A DNA stretch of 14,523 nucleotides. It comes from Candidatus Neomicrothrix sp. UBA4742 (GTDB taxonomy: Bacteria > Actinomycetota > Acidimicrobiia > Acidimicrobiales > Acidimicrobilacustridaceae). This document shows positions 1 through 8,831 of the stretch, piece by piece; the first letter of the stretch is position 1, and each line of letters starts with the position of its first letter. The notes beneath the pieces are model-generated. The model saw only the letters and a program-made list of their open reading frames with translations, searched no databases and had not been told where the DNA came from. The stretch is from the NCBI GenBank assembly GCA_002403895.1, contig DHIQ01000081.1, positions 11,324 through 25,846 of the forward strand, read 5' to 3'. The translations under genes and the position numbers were made by a program.

Positions 1-392
1 TCGGCCACGTCGATGTACAGCTCGATCTCGTTGCCGTCGGGATCGAGGATGTAGAGGCTGTGGGTCACGGTGTGGTCCGACGCCCCCGAGATCTGCACGC
101 CGGCGGCCTGGACTTGGGCCCGCGCCTCGCGCAGCTCGTCGTCGGTATCGCCCACCTTCAGCCCGAAGTGGTAGAGGCCGATGCGACGGCCCTGAGGGAT
201 GGGAGCGGCGTCGGGGCCCACCTCGATCAGCAACAACTCGTGGTGGGTGCGGCCGCTGGAGAAGGCGGCGGCGGGCATGCCCGGCACCTCGGGGCTGACC
301 TGCTTCCAGCCGAGCACGTCGCGATAGAAAGCGACGGACTGCTCCAAGTCTCGTACGTAGAGCACCAGATGGCCGAGTTCCTTGATTTCCAT
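1..392 (-). CDS. VOC-family protein (glyoxalase / extradiol dioxygenase fold), 3' end outside window
   Basis: The visible 130 residues, read from the ATG at 392 on the minus strand, begin MEIKELGHLVLYVRDLEQSV and contain the VOC signature: an N-terminal GHLVLYV strand, AFYRDVLGW, YHFGLKV and DPDGNEIELY. His8, His75 and Glu124 have the spacing of the 2-His-1-carboxylate metal site of extradiol dioxygenase domains, so the protein probably binds a divalent metal. The C-terminus lies beyond base 1, but a single-domain protein of this family is usually about 130-150 residues, so little is missing. The family includes glyoxalase I, fosfomycin and bleomycin resistance proteins and ring-cleaving dioxygenases; the substrate cannot be read from the sequence. 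The gene is divergent from a MarR regulator that shares its promoter region, which suggests induction by a small, perhaps aromatic or electrophilic, compound (inference). The start has no Shine-Dalgarno and sits 6 nt after a TAGACT box, suggesting a leaderless transcript. Confidence 0.88.
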   Translation of the reverse strand, partial: MEIKELGHLVLYVRDLEQSVAFYRDVLGWKQVSPEVPGMPAAAFSSGRTHHELLLIEVGPDAAPIPQGRRIGLYHFGLKVGDTDDELREARAQVQAAGVQISGASDHTVTHSLYILDPDGNEIELYIDVA

Positions 393-398
393 GGTTTC

Positions 399-427
399 AG
401 TCTATGCGGTTGTTGAGAATTCAACAA
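399..427 (-). promoter_or_regulatory. Predicted leaderless promoter of the VOC gene
   Basis: On the minus strand TTGTTG (427-422) is followed by a 17-nt spacer and TAGACT (404-399). The ATG at 392 begins 6 nt after the -10 box. This geometry places the transcription start at or next to the A of the start codon. The -35 box lies inside the palindrome at 408-429. Confidence 0.6.
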
Positions 428-429
428 CC
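408..429. promoter_or_regulatory. Inverted-repeat operator, probable MarR binding site
   Basis: Perfect 9-bp arms GGTTGTTGA and TCAACAACC flank the 4-bp centre GAAT. The core resembles the TTGTTGA-type palindromes bound by many MarR-family dimers. It lies between the divergent MarR and VOC genes and overlaps the -35 boxes of both predicted promoters, so bound repressor would block both genes. Confidence 0.75.
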
Positions 430-448
430 GTCAATCTGTTGCTACAGT
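420..448 (+). promoter_or_regulatory. Predicted leaderless promoter of the MarR gene
   Basis: TTCAAC (420-425), a 17-nt spacer and TACAGT (443-448) precede the ATG at 455 by 6 nt. As for the divergent gene, this predicts transcription starting at the start codon. The -35 box overlaps the right half of the inverted repeat, which fits autorepression. Confidence 0.55.
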
Positions 449-454
449 GGGGAG

Positions 455-931
455 ATGAGCGAGCCACGCTGGTTGACCGACGACGAGCAAGCCACCTGGC
501 GGGCTTACCTACGGGCCACCCATTTGCTCACTGTGCAGCTCGGGGGCGAGCTCCAGCGGAACTCAGGGCTGTCGCACGCCGACTACCAGATCCTGGTGCA
601 GCTCTCGGAGGCTGCGGACCGACGGCTGCGCATGAGTGAGCTGGCCACGTCCACCCAGTCGTCGCGCAGCCGGCTGTCCCACGCCGTGGCCCGCCTGGAG
701 CGCGCCGGCTGGGTCGTGCGCGAGAGCTGCCCCACCGACAGGCGGGGGGCGTTCGCCGTGCTCACCGACACCGGGTTAGCCACGTTGGCCGCCGCTGCCC
801 CCGGGCACGTCGATGGGGTGCGTACCCACCTGTTCGATCAGCTCACGCCCGACCAGATCCACCAGCTGCGCCAGGTATCCGAGGCCGTCGCCGGCCACCT
901 CGAGCCACTGGTGGACGCCGTCGACGCCTAG
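455..931 (+). CDS. MarR-family transcriptional regulator
   Basis: This 158-residue protein has the MarR size and layout: N-terminal dimerisation helices, a winged helix-turn-helix at about residues 57-106, and a C-terminal helix pair. Recognisable pieces are GLSHADYQILVQLSEA, the recognition helix around SSRSRLSHAVARLERAGWV (residues 69-87) and the wing with DRRG at 95-98, followed by AVLTDTGLATL. An upstream ATG at 404 would add 17 residues, but that stretch is the palindrome and promoter, so the ATG at 455 is preferred. MarR proteins bind palindromic operators as dimers and usually leave DNA when a phenolic or other small ligand binds. The divergent VOC gene is the obvious target. The stop TAG at 929-931 lies inside a possible -10 box (TAGCAT) of the next gene. 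Confidence 0.9.
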   Translation: MSEPRWLTDDEQATWRAYLRATHLLTVQLGGELQRNSGLSHADYQILVQLSEAADRRLRMSELATSTQSSRSRLSHAVARLERAGWVVRESCPTDRRGAFAVLTDTGLATLAAAAPGHVDGVRTHLFDQLTPDQIHQLRQVSEAVAGHLEPLVDAVDA

Positions 932-941
932 CATCTCGTCC

Positions 942-1784
942 ATGTGGTTGCCGTGGCCTCCGGCGCTGGCCCTCGTCGTCGTGCTGGTGGCGTTCGTCGT
1001 GGCATCCCGTGGTTCCGCCGACCGGCACCTCACCGTGGCCCGGGCCTTCGCCGGGGAGATCGCCCTGATCCTCGCCCTCTACGCGCTGTGGCGCTACGCC
1101 GGGGGCATCTCGGTCATGAAGGTGGATCACGCTCTCGACCGGGGCCGGGCCGTGTGGGACCTGGAACAGCGGCTGCACCTCCCCAGCGAGCTGGCCCTCC
1201 AGCGCGCCGTGCTGGGTCATCCGGTGCTCGTCCAGGCGGCCAACCGCTACTACGCCGTCATGCACGTGCCCACTCTCATCGCTCTGCTGATCTGGGCCTT
1301 CGTCTGGCACCGCGACCGCTACCCGCTGGTGCGCAACACCCTGGCCCTGGTGACCGGCGCCTGCCTGGTGATCCAGCTCGTGCCGGTGGCCCCGCCCCGC
1401 ATGTTCCCCGCCCTGGGGTTCGTGGACACCGCCCACCTCTACGGCCAGTCCGTCTATGGCGCGGTGGGCACCGGCATCAGCGATCAGCTCTCGGCCATGC
1501 CCTCGGTGCACGTCGCGTGGGCGGTGCTGGTCGGCCTGGCCGTCGTGCTGTTCAGCACCAGCCGTTGGCGGTGGCTGGTCGTGGCGCACCCGGTGCTCAC
1601 CATCTTGGTGGTGGCCATTACCGCCAACCATTGGTGGCTCGACGGCGTGGTGGCCGTCGGTTTGCTGGTGGCGGCGGCCGCGCTGCACGTCGGGGTGACC
1701 CGGGGGATGGCCCGATGGGGTCGCTCGGCACGCCCTCAGCCGGTGAGCGAGACTCCGGTACCGGCCTTGGCCACCAGCCGGTAA
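942..1784 (+). CDS. PAP2-superfamily integral membrane phosphatase/phosphotransferase
   Basis: This 280-residue protein has about six or seven hydrophobic helices (near residues 7-22, 36-53, 104-122, 132-149, 188-205, 211-228, 235-250). It carries the three motifs of the PAP2/acid-phosphatase fold: VAPPRMFPALGF (149-160), SAMPSVHVAW (184-193, His190 as probable nucleophile) and NHWWLDGVVA (229-238, His230 and Asp234). SAMPSVHVAW with APPRM resembles the PAP2_3 branch (Aur1/Ipt1-like) that dephosphorylates lipid phosphates or transfers phospho-head groups in membranes. The substrate is not determinable. The ATG at 942 has no Shine-Dalgarno and follows TAGCAT (929-934) by 7 nt, so it may have its own leaderless promoter overlapping the MarR stop codon. 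Longer in-frame starts would run into the MarR gene. Confidence 0.85.
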   Translation: MWLPWPPALALVVVLVAFVVASRGSADRHLTVARAFAGEIALILALYALWRYAGGISVMKVDHALDRGRAVWDLEQRLHLPSELALQRAVLGHPVLVQAANRYYAVMHVPTLIALLIWAFVWHRDRYPLVRNTLALVTGACLVIQLVPVAPPRMFPALGFVDTAHLYGQSVYGAVGTGISDQLSAMPSVHVAWAVLVGLAVVLFSTSRWRWLVVAHPVLTILVVAITANHWWLDGVVAVGLLVAAAALHVGVTRGMARWGRSARPQPVSETPVPALATSR

Positions 1785-1791
1785 GACCGGC
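1777..1791 (+). terminator. Short hairpin at the PAP2 stop codon
   Basis: GCCGGT, the loop AAG and ACCGGC form a 6-bp stem spanning the TAA stop at 1782-1784. There is no T-tract, so it is only a weak terminator or mRNA 3'-end candidate. It lies immediately upstream of the broken surE reading frame. Confidence 0.3.
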
Positions 1792-1795
1792 CAGC

Positions 1796-2500
1796 TCACA
1801 CCACGACGACGGCGTATCGGCCGTGGGCATCGATGCGGTGGTCGAAGGGCTGCGCAAGCTGCCCGATACCCAGGTCACGGTGGTCGCTCCGGCCACGAAC
1901 GAGAGCGGCAGCGGGGGCAAGACGACTTCGGGCCCGCTCACCGTCACCGATGCCACCACGGCCAGCGGCTACCCGGCCAAGGCGGTGGCCGGCTATCCGG
2001 CCGACACCATCATCTGGGCCATCGACGATCACGGCATCGACTTCACCCCGGACCTGGTCGTGTCGGGCATCAACTTCGGCCAGAACCTCGGTCCTGTCAC
2101 CGACATCTCGGGAACGGTGGGTGCGGCGCGGGCCGCGGGGGCCCGCAACATCCCGGCGCTGGCCTCGAGCCAGGGCCTGGGCAATCCGCCCGACTATCCC
2201 GACGGCGTCACCGCGGTGCTGGCCTGGGTGGCGGCCCATCGGAGCGCGCTCATCAGCGGTGGGGCGACGACGCCGGTCCTGCTGGAGAACCTCAACGTCC
2301 CCACCTGCACGGCCGGCGCGCCGCGGGCCACGGTGACCGTCCCGGTGGCCACCGACCTTGGGGGCCGTGACTACAACAAGGTCGACTGCACCTCGACGGC
2401 GACCAGTCCCAACGACGACATCACCGGGTTCGCCGAGGGCTTCATCACCCGGTCAACGCTCGATCCCACCTCCACCACGGGGACGACCCAAACCCCTTGA
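1796..2500 (+). pseudogene. surE-like 5'/3'-nucleotidase, N-terminally truncated
   Basis: The frame gives a clear SurE core: DDGVSAVGIDAVVEGL near the left end, VTVVAPATNESGSGGKTT, SGINFGQNLG (2063-2092), GTVGAARAAGARNIPALA, then LENLNVPTC, DLGGRDYNKVDCTST and a plausible C-terminus. SurE proteins are metal-dependent nucleoside monophosphate phosphatases. The family normally opens with ILVTNDDG; here only HHDDG remains, the conserved Asn is His, and the first beta-strand and any signal peptide are absent. No ATG precedes the DDG motif without overlapping the PAP2 gene: the nearest in-frame ATG is at 1715, 70 nt inside PAP2, and GTG codons at 1823 and 1838 lie after the metal-binding Asp pair. 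I infer a 5' deletion joining it to the PAP2 gene. A short active form from 1715 is not excluded. Confidence 0.7.
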
Positions 2501-2522
2501 CCCGGCGATAATCCGCCGGGTC
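2499..2522 (+). terminator. GC-rich hairpin after surE, between convergent genes
   Basis: GACCCGGCG and CGCCGGGTC form a perfect 9-bp stem around the loop ATAATC. The stem begins inside the TGA stop codon of the surE frame. No T-tract follows, as is usual for hairpin-only terminators in high-GC actinobacteria. It could serve either strand because the AhpD-family gene converges from the right. Confidence 0.55.
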
Positions 2523-2578
2523 GGCTCCGCCATGCGGGTGCCATCCTCGGGGCTGCTCCGCCTGGCGGCTGCGCAGCG

Positions 2579-3115
2579 TCAACGCGCTCCCGGGAAGCCC
2601 TCGACGCCCGGCTCGCGCTGGACCCGTAGCGACTTCAGCACGCCGGCGATCATCACGTAGTGCCCCACCAGCATGGGCAGCTCGATGAGCTGTTTGGTGT
2701 CGAACCGGTCAGCCAGCGCGGCCCACGTCGGGTCGGTGATGTCCCGGTCGGTGCACAGCTCGTCGCAGGCCCGCAGCACCAGCGCGTCGTCGGCGGACCA
2801 TCCCGCGGCGTCGGGACCCTCGCTCACCCGGACGATCTCGTCGTCGGCGAGGCCGGCCTCGCGGCCGATGCGGGCGTGCTGGCCCCACTCGTAGTCGCTG
2901 ACGGCGTTCCACGCGGTGCGCAGGATGAGGAGCTCCCGGGTGCGGGCGTCGAGAGCGCCGCCCTGCAGCAACTTGCCGCCGAAGGGGAGCCACTTGCGCG
3001 TGAGGCCGGGGTTGTTGGCCAGCGTCGCGAAGATGTTCATGTTCACGAACTGGGCCAGATCCTCCGGCGCGTCGGCGGGATCGATGGGGGCGATGCGAGG
3101 CGTGGTGTCGGACAT
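2579..3115 (-). CDS. Carboxymuconolactone decarboxylase / AhpD-family protein
   Basis: This 178-residue all-alpha protein has the CMD core at residues 57-97: DARTRELLILRTAWNAVSDY, then EWGQHARIGREAGLADDEIV. The EW..H pattern (Glu76, His80) is the family hallmark. The CxxC pair of true AhpD alkylhydroperoxidases is absent, so a thiol peroxidase role is unlikely; the family also holds decarboxylases and many uncharacterised proteins. Two starts are possible. The one at 3151 gives 12 extra residues (MTVNGDIGYTGV) that match nothing in the family and coincide with promoter elements. The ATG at 3115 sits 6 nt after a TACACC box and is preferred. It is divergent from the molybdenum oxidoreductase operon and may share its regulation. 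The reaction catalysed is unknown. Confidence 0.85.
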   Translation of the reverse strand: MSDTTPRIAPIDPADAPEDLAQFVNMNIFATLANNPGLTRKWLPFGGKLLQGGALDARTRELLILRTAWNAVSDYEWGQHARIGREAGLADDEIVRVSEGPDAAGWSADDALVLRACDELCTDRDITDPTWAALADRFDTKQLIELPMLVGHYVMIAGVLKSLRVQREPGVEGFPGAR

Positions 3116-3121
3116 GACCCC

Positions 3122-3151
3122 GGTGTAGCCGATGTCACCGTTGACAGTCAT
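3122..3151 (-). promoter_or_regulatory. Predicted leaderless promoter of the CMD-family gene
   Basis: On the minus strand ATGACT (3151-3146), an 18-nt spacer and TACACC (3127-3122) precede the ATG at 3115 by 6 nt. The -35 element partly overlaps the plus-strand TTGACA at 3141-3146, so the two divergent promoters would share DNA. Confidence 0.4.
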
Positions 3152-3169
3152 GGAGACACAGGGTTCACT
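3141..3169 (+). promoter_or_regulatory. Predicted promoter of the molybdopterin oxidoreductase operon
   Basis: A perfect TTGACA -35 box (3141-3146) is followed by a 17-nt spacer and the weak -10 TTCACT (3164-3169). This would give a leader of about 20 nt containing the Shine-Dalgarno at 3187-3195. The -10 lies inside the small inverted repeat at 3163-3177. Confidence 0.45.
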
Positions 3170-3177
3170 ACTTGAAC
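3163..3177. promoter_or_regulatory. Small inverted repeat, possible operator
   Basis: GTTCA, the 5-nt spacer CTACT and TGAAC form a dyad over the predicted -10/start region of the operon that ends in an HxlR regulator. It may be the regulator's site (inference); 5-bp arms also occur by chance. Confidence 0.3.
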
Positions 3178-3198
3178 TGAGTCCTACGAGGGGGGATC

Positions 3199-5520
<2,322 letters not shown>

Positions 5521-5530
5521 GGTCGATCTG

Positions 5531-5755
5531 ATGGGCCCGGACGACTGGATCGCCACCTTCGCCGCGTCGCTGGGGGTCCAGCCGCCGGACGCCGCCACGG
5601 TCGAGACCCTGCTCGAGCTGGCTGGCACCGCGGCCCACGCGTCGGAGCGGACGGCCGCGCCCATCGCCTGTTACCTGGTGGGCCAGGCCGGCCTCGATCC
5701 CTCGACGGCCCTTCAGCGGGCCGAGGCCGTGCAGAAACTGGTCGGGGAGGACTGA
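5531..5755 (+). CDS. Small DUF6457-like protein of a molybdoenzyme operon
   Basis: This 74-residue helical protein begins MGPDDWIATFAASLGVQPPD and contains ELAGTAAHASERTAAPIACYLVGQAGL, matching what I recall of DUF6457. In actinobacteria that domain occurs alone or fused to MobA-like nucleotidyltransferases that make the molybdopterin guanine dinucleotide cofactor. Its function is not established. It starts 10 nt after the oxidoreductase stop, and its Shine-Dalgarno GAGG (5519-5522) overlaps that TGA, pointing to translational coupling. Because the upstream gene needs a molybdenum cofactor, a role in cofactor handling or insertion for that enzyme is a reasonable inference. Family recognition is from memory of the pattern and should be confirmed by a profile search. 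Confidence 0.75.
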   Translation: MGPDDWIATFAASLGVQPPDAATVETLLELAGTAAHASERTAAPIACYLVGQAGLDPSTALQRAEAVQKLVGED

Positions 5756-5761
5756 GCGGCC

Positions 5762-6232
5762 ATGCGTCGGACGCGCTTCGACGAGTGGCCGTGCCCCATC
5801 GCCCGCACCACCGACCTCATCGGGGACTGGTGGACGCCGCTGGTGTTGCGCGACGCCTTCGCCGGGTGCCGCCGCTTCGAGCAGTTTCAGGAATCGTTGG
5901 GCATCCCCCGCGCCGTGCTGGCCGCTCGACTCGACCGGCTGGTCGACGAGGGCCTCATGGAGAGGCGCCGCTATGAGGAGCACCCGCCCCGCTACGAGTA
6001 TCGGCTGACGGCCAAGGGCCGGGCGTTCTGGGACGTCCTGGCCGCCATGTGGCGCTGGGGTGAGGACTGGTTGTGGGAAGACGGCGCCGAGCCGCCGCTC
6101 ATGCTCGCCGATCGCGAGACCGGCCGGGAGGTGCGCCCCGTCATGGTGGACGAGACCACCGGCGAGCGCCTCGACGTGCGCACCATCCGCATCCGCTCTA
6201 GGCGCGGGGCCCGACGCGCAGCGGGAGCGTGA
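5762..6232 (+). CDS. HxlR-family winged-helix transcriptional regulator
   Basis: This 156-residue protein contains the HxlR domain at about residues 10-100: CPIARTTDLIGDWWTPLVLRDAF, FEQFQESLGIPRAVLAARLDRLVDEGLMERR and the wing PPRYEYRLTAKGRAFW. Cys11 sits at the N-terminal position used for redox sensing in some family members such as HypR, so thiol-based sensing is possible. A tail of about 50 residues follows the core. It starts 6 nt after the DUF6457 stop, with GGAGG at 5746-5750, and appears to be the last gene of the molybdoenzyme operon, suggesting autoregulation. Its last 35 bases overlap the 3' end of the convergent P450 gene. The ligand and target sites are unknown. Confidence 0.9.
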   Translation: MRRTRFDEWPCPIARTTDLIGDWWTPLVLRDAFAGCRRFEQFQESLGIPRAVLAARLDRLVDEGLMERRRYEEHPPRYEYRLTAKGRAFWDVLAAMWRWGEDWLWEDGAEPPLMLADRETGREVRPVMVDETTGERLDVRTIRIRSRRGARRAAGA

Positions 6233-7415
6233 TCGGCCCGTAGAGGCTGGTGAAGTCGCGCATGGTCGGTTCGCCCGCCAGTTCGACGGTTGCCCACCGC
6301 TCAGCCAGCAACGCCAGGCCCTCGGTGAGCTCGGCCCGAGCCAGGCTGGCGCCGAGGCAGTAGTGCGGCCCGCTGCCGAAGGCCAGGTGTTGGAACGTGC
6401 CTCGATCGGCGGTGATGTCGAAGCGGTTGGGCTCGACCACGTGGGCGGGGTCACGGTTGGCGGCGCCGCTGATCAACCCCACGGCCGTCCCTACGGGGAA
6501 CGTCACGTCGCGGAACGTGAACTCCTCGGCCACGATGCGAGGGTTGGCTCCGACCGTCGGCTCGAAGCGCAGGACCTCGTCCACCGCGGCGGGCACCAGC
6601 GATGGATCGTTCACGACCAAGCTCCACTGGTCGGGGTGTTGGGCGAACAACAACATGGCCAACCCCAGCTCGTTGCGAGTGGTGTCGCTGCCGGCCACGA
6701 GGAGTGCCGTGACCAGGTCGACCACCTCCTGATGCGAGACCCGGTCGCCCTCGGCCTCGATGGCCAGGAGGGCGGAGATGAGGTCATCGCCGGGGCCCGC
6801 CTGGCGCTCGGCCACGAGCGCCTCGATGTAGACGGTCATGGCGTCGATGGCGGCCTCGATCTCGACCAGGTTCTCGGCCACGGTGAAGCTGCCCTGCTTC
6901 AGGATCGAGGTGGCCCAGGCGCTGAACTGGGGCCAGTCGTGGTCGGGGGCACCCACCAGGGCGCAGATCATGACGACCGGGTACTGCTCGGCCACCTCGG
7001 TCATGAACTCGATGGGGCGGTCGAGGTCGAGGGCGTCGAGCTTGTCGGCCAGCCAGGTCCGCATGACCGGGCGCAGGCGCTCGATGGCCCGGGGGGTGAA
7101 GGCCCGGGCCACGAGCCCCCGCAGGCGCGTGTGCGGCTCACCCTCCAGCGACAGGATGATCCGACTGGACTGGTCGTGCAGCGTCCCCTCGTTGATGCCC
7201 TGCAGGTCGAGGAGGGCGGGGCCCATGGTGTGCAGCCCGGGCTCTTTCTGGAGGGCGCGCACCCCGTCGTGGTCGAGCACCGAGTGCCATACCGGCGTGC
7301 GCACCAACCAGTGACCGTCGGCCAACAGCTGGGCGGTCCGTTCCGGCAGGGTGGCGGCGACCTCGGGGTCGAAGATGTCCAGGAAGGGCACGTCCGCCTC
7401 GTCGATGGTGGGCAT
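6198..7415 (-). CDS. Cytochrome P450 (bacterial class I type)
   Basis: This 405-residue soluble haem monooxygenase has all key motifs: I-helix AGSDTT (residues 241-246), ExxR as EVLR (280-283) and the haem loop FGSGPHYCLG with thiolate ligand Cys353. HTRLRGLVARAFTPR is the usual C-helix region. A TTG at 7484 would give 23 more residues, but the ATG at 7415 has a good Shine-Dalgarno (GGAGG, 7428-7424, 8 nt upstream) and begins MPTIDEADVPFLDIFDPEVA, a normal P450 N-terminus. It is divergent from a second P450 across a 113-bp gap. Bacterial P450s take electrons from ferredoxin and ferredoxin reductase; neither is encoded here. The subfamily and substrate cannot be assigned by eye. Its 3' end overlaps the HxlR gene by 35 bp. 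Confidence 0.93.
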   Translation of the reverse strand: MPTIDEADVPFLDIFDPEVAATLPERTAQLLADGHWLVRTPVWHSVLDHDGVRALQKEPGLHTMGPALLDLQGINEGTLHDQSSRIILSLEGEPHTRLRGLVARAFTPRAIERLRPVMRTWLADKLDALDLDRPIEFMTEVAEQYPVVMICALVGAPDHDWPQFSAWATSILKQGSFTVAENLVEIEAAIDAMTVYIEALVAERQAGPGDDLISALLAIEAEGDRVSHQEVVDLVTALLVAGSDTTRNELGLAMLLFAQHPDQWSLVVNDPSLVPAAVDEVLRFEPTVGANPRIVAEEFTFRDVTFPVGTAVGLISGAANRDPAHVVEPNRFDITADRGTFQHLAFGSGPHYCLGASLARAELTEGLALLAERWATVELAGEPTMRDFTSLYGPITLPLRVGPRA

Positions 7416-7473
7416 GGGCCGTACCTCCGGGTCGCTGAGCTCGGTGCGAACCCATGCTGGCACCCCGATGACC

Positions 7474-7503
7474 TTGCGACCCAATGCGTCCGGCTCGTAC
7501 CGT
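7474..7503 (+). promoter_or_regulatory. Predicted promoter of the second P450 gene
   Basis: TTGCGA (7474-7479), an 18-nt spacer and TACCGT (7498-7503) predict transcription starting near 7510. That leaves a short leader carrying AGGGGGA at 7519-7525 ahead of the GTG at 7529, and it would place the alternative ATG at 7484 upstream of the transcript. Confidence 0.45.
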
Positions 7504-7528
7504 GCTGCGCATCGACCCAGGGGGAACC

Positions 7529-8824
7529 GTGACCATCACGCCAGTCGCACCGCACACCGCTGACGAGACGCCCGAGCCGCTGGGTGTGTCGCTCGACTCG
7601 CTGGCGTGGGACGACCCCGACGCCTGGGTTGGCCTCGACCGGGAGTCAGTGTTCGCCGCCATGCGGGCCGAACGACCGGTGCTGTGGTGCGCCGAGCCCG
7701 AGATCCCCGGCTTTGGGAAGGGCCCCGGCTACTGGTCGCTGAGCCGCCACGCCGACGTCATGGAGGTCAGCCGCAACCCGCAGCGTTTCATCTCCGGGGC
7801 CGGGGTGAACATCCCCGACATGCCCGTCGAGATCGCCGAGTTCTTCGGCTCCATGATCAGCATGGACGCCCCCCGCCACACCCGGCTGCGCCTCATCGTG
7901 AATCGGTCCTTCACCCCACGCCAGGTGGCCCGCATCGAAGAACAGGTGCAGGCCAAGGCGGCCGCCATCATCGAGCGGGTGGCCGGGCTGGGGGAGTGCG
8001 ACTTCGTGTCAGAGATCGCGGCCACCCTCCCGCTGGAGATCATCTGCGACATGATGGGCATCCCGCCCTCGCAGTACCACCGGGTGTTCGAGCTGACCAA
8101 CATCATCCTCGGGGCCGGCGACGCCGAGTACACGCCGGATTTCATGGCCCTCATGAACGCCGCCGTCGAGCTGTCGCAGATGGCCCAGGAGATCGGCCGC
8201 GACCGCCTGGCCAAACCGACCGACGACCTCACCAGCGCCCTCATGCACGCCGAAGTCGAGGGCGAAGACGGGGTGGTCCACCGCCTCACCGCCGAGGAAT
8301 ACGGCTCCTTCTTCATCTTGTTGGTGGCGGCCGGCAACGAGACGACCCGCAACGCCATCAGCCACGGCATGTACGCCCTCACCACCCACACCGACCAGCG
8401 GGCCCTTCTGGCCGAGGACTTCGAGGCGCGCATTCCCGGCGCGGTGGAGGAGATCGTGCGGTGGGCGACACCGGTCATCCACTTCCGCCGCACCGCCACC
8501 GAGGACTGCGTGGTGGGCGGCCAGGAGATCGCCGCCGGGGACAAGGTCGTGATGTGGTTCAACTCGGCCAACCGCGACGCGGACATGTTCGTGGACCCGT
8601 ACCGGTTCGACATCTTGCGCACGCCCAACGAGCACGTCGGCTTCGGCGCCGGCGGCCCCCACTTCTGCCTCGGCGCCAACCTGGCCCGCCGGGAGATCAC
8701 GGTGATGTTCCGCGAGCTGCTGGCGCACCTGCCCGACATCGAGGTCACCGGCGAGCCCGAGTACTTGCAGTCGATCTTCATCCACGGCATCAAGCGCATG
8801 TCGTGCGCCTTCACCCCACGCTGA
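7529..8824 (+). CDS. Cytochrome P450, CYP125-like (steroid C26-monooxygenase group)
   Basis: From the GTG at 7529 the protein has 431 residues. Motifs are the I-helix AGNETT (268-273), ExxR as EIVR (308-311) and the haem loop FGAGGPHFCLGANLAR with Cys380. The run AGNETTRNAISHGM, then EEIVRWATPVIHFRRTATED and the C-terminal GIKRM pattern resemble the CYP125/CYP124/CYP142 group, which in mycobacteria oxidises the side chain of cholesterol and related lipids. Steroid or branched-lipid hydroxylation is therefore likely, though close relatives have other substrates. The GTG is preferred over the ATG at 7484 because of the Shine-Dalgarno AGGGGGA (7519-7525) and the promoter at 7474-7503. It is divergent from the other P450 and convergent, with a 7-nt gap, to an SRPBCC gene. 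No steroid-degradation genes are adjacent. Confidence 0.93.
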   Translation: MTITPVAPHTADETPEPLGVSLDSLAWDDPDAWVGLDRESVFAAMRAERPVLWCAEPEIPGFGKGPGYWSLSRHADVMEVSRNPQRFISGAGVNIPDMPVEIAEFFGSMISMDAPRHTRLRLIVNRSFTPRQVARIEEQVQAKAAAIIERVAGLGECDFVSEIAATLPLEIICDMMGIPPSQYHRVFELTNIILGAGDAEYTPDFMALMNAAVELSQMAQEIGRDRLAKPTDDLTSALMHAEVEGEDGVVHRLTAEEYGSFFILLVAAGNETTRNAISHGMYALTTHTDQRALLAEDFEARIPGAVEEIVRWATPVIHFRRTATEDCVVGGQEIAAGDKVVMWFNSANRDADMFVDPYRFDILRTPNEHVGFGAGGPHFCLGANLARREITVMFRELLAHLPDIEVTGEPEYLQSIFIHGIKRMSCAFTPR

Positions 8825-8831
8825 ATGCGGG

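Noticed and set aside
944..1715. Upstream part of the long plus-strand frame that runs into the surE core
   Set aside because: It lies in another frame of the PAP2 gene and is Arg/Gly/Pro-rich with no family similarity. Only the part after about 1796 is SurE-like, so this is not a PAP2-SurE fusion.
843..1799. 318-codon minus-strand frame
   Set aside because: It is antisense to PAP2, rich in His, Gly, Arg and Gln, and has no membrane segments or motifs; it is a shadow frame.
7443..7464. GGTGC-N12-GCACC inverted repeat between the divergent P450 genes
   Set aside because: The arms are only 5 bp with a long spacer in GC-rich DNA, so chance occurrence is likely; it does not align with the predicted promoter.
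6060..7532. 490-codon plus-strand frame opposite the first P450
   Set aside because: The minus strand carries all P450 motifs; this frame is Gly/His/Val-rich shadow sequence.
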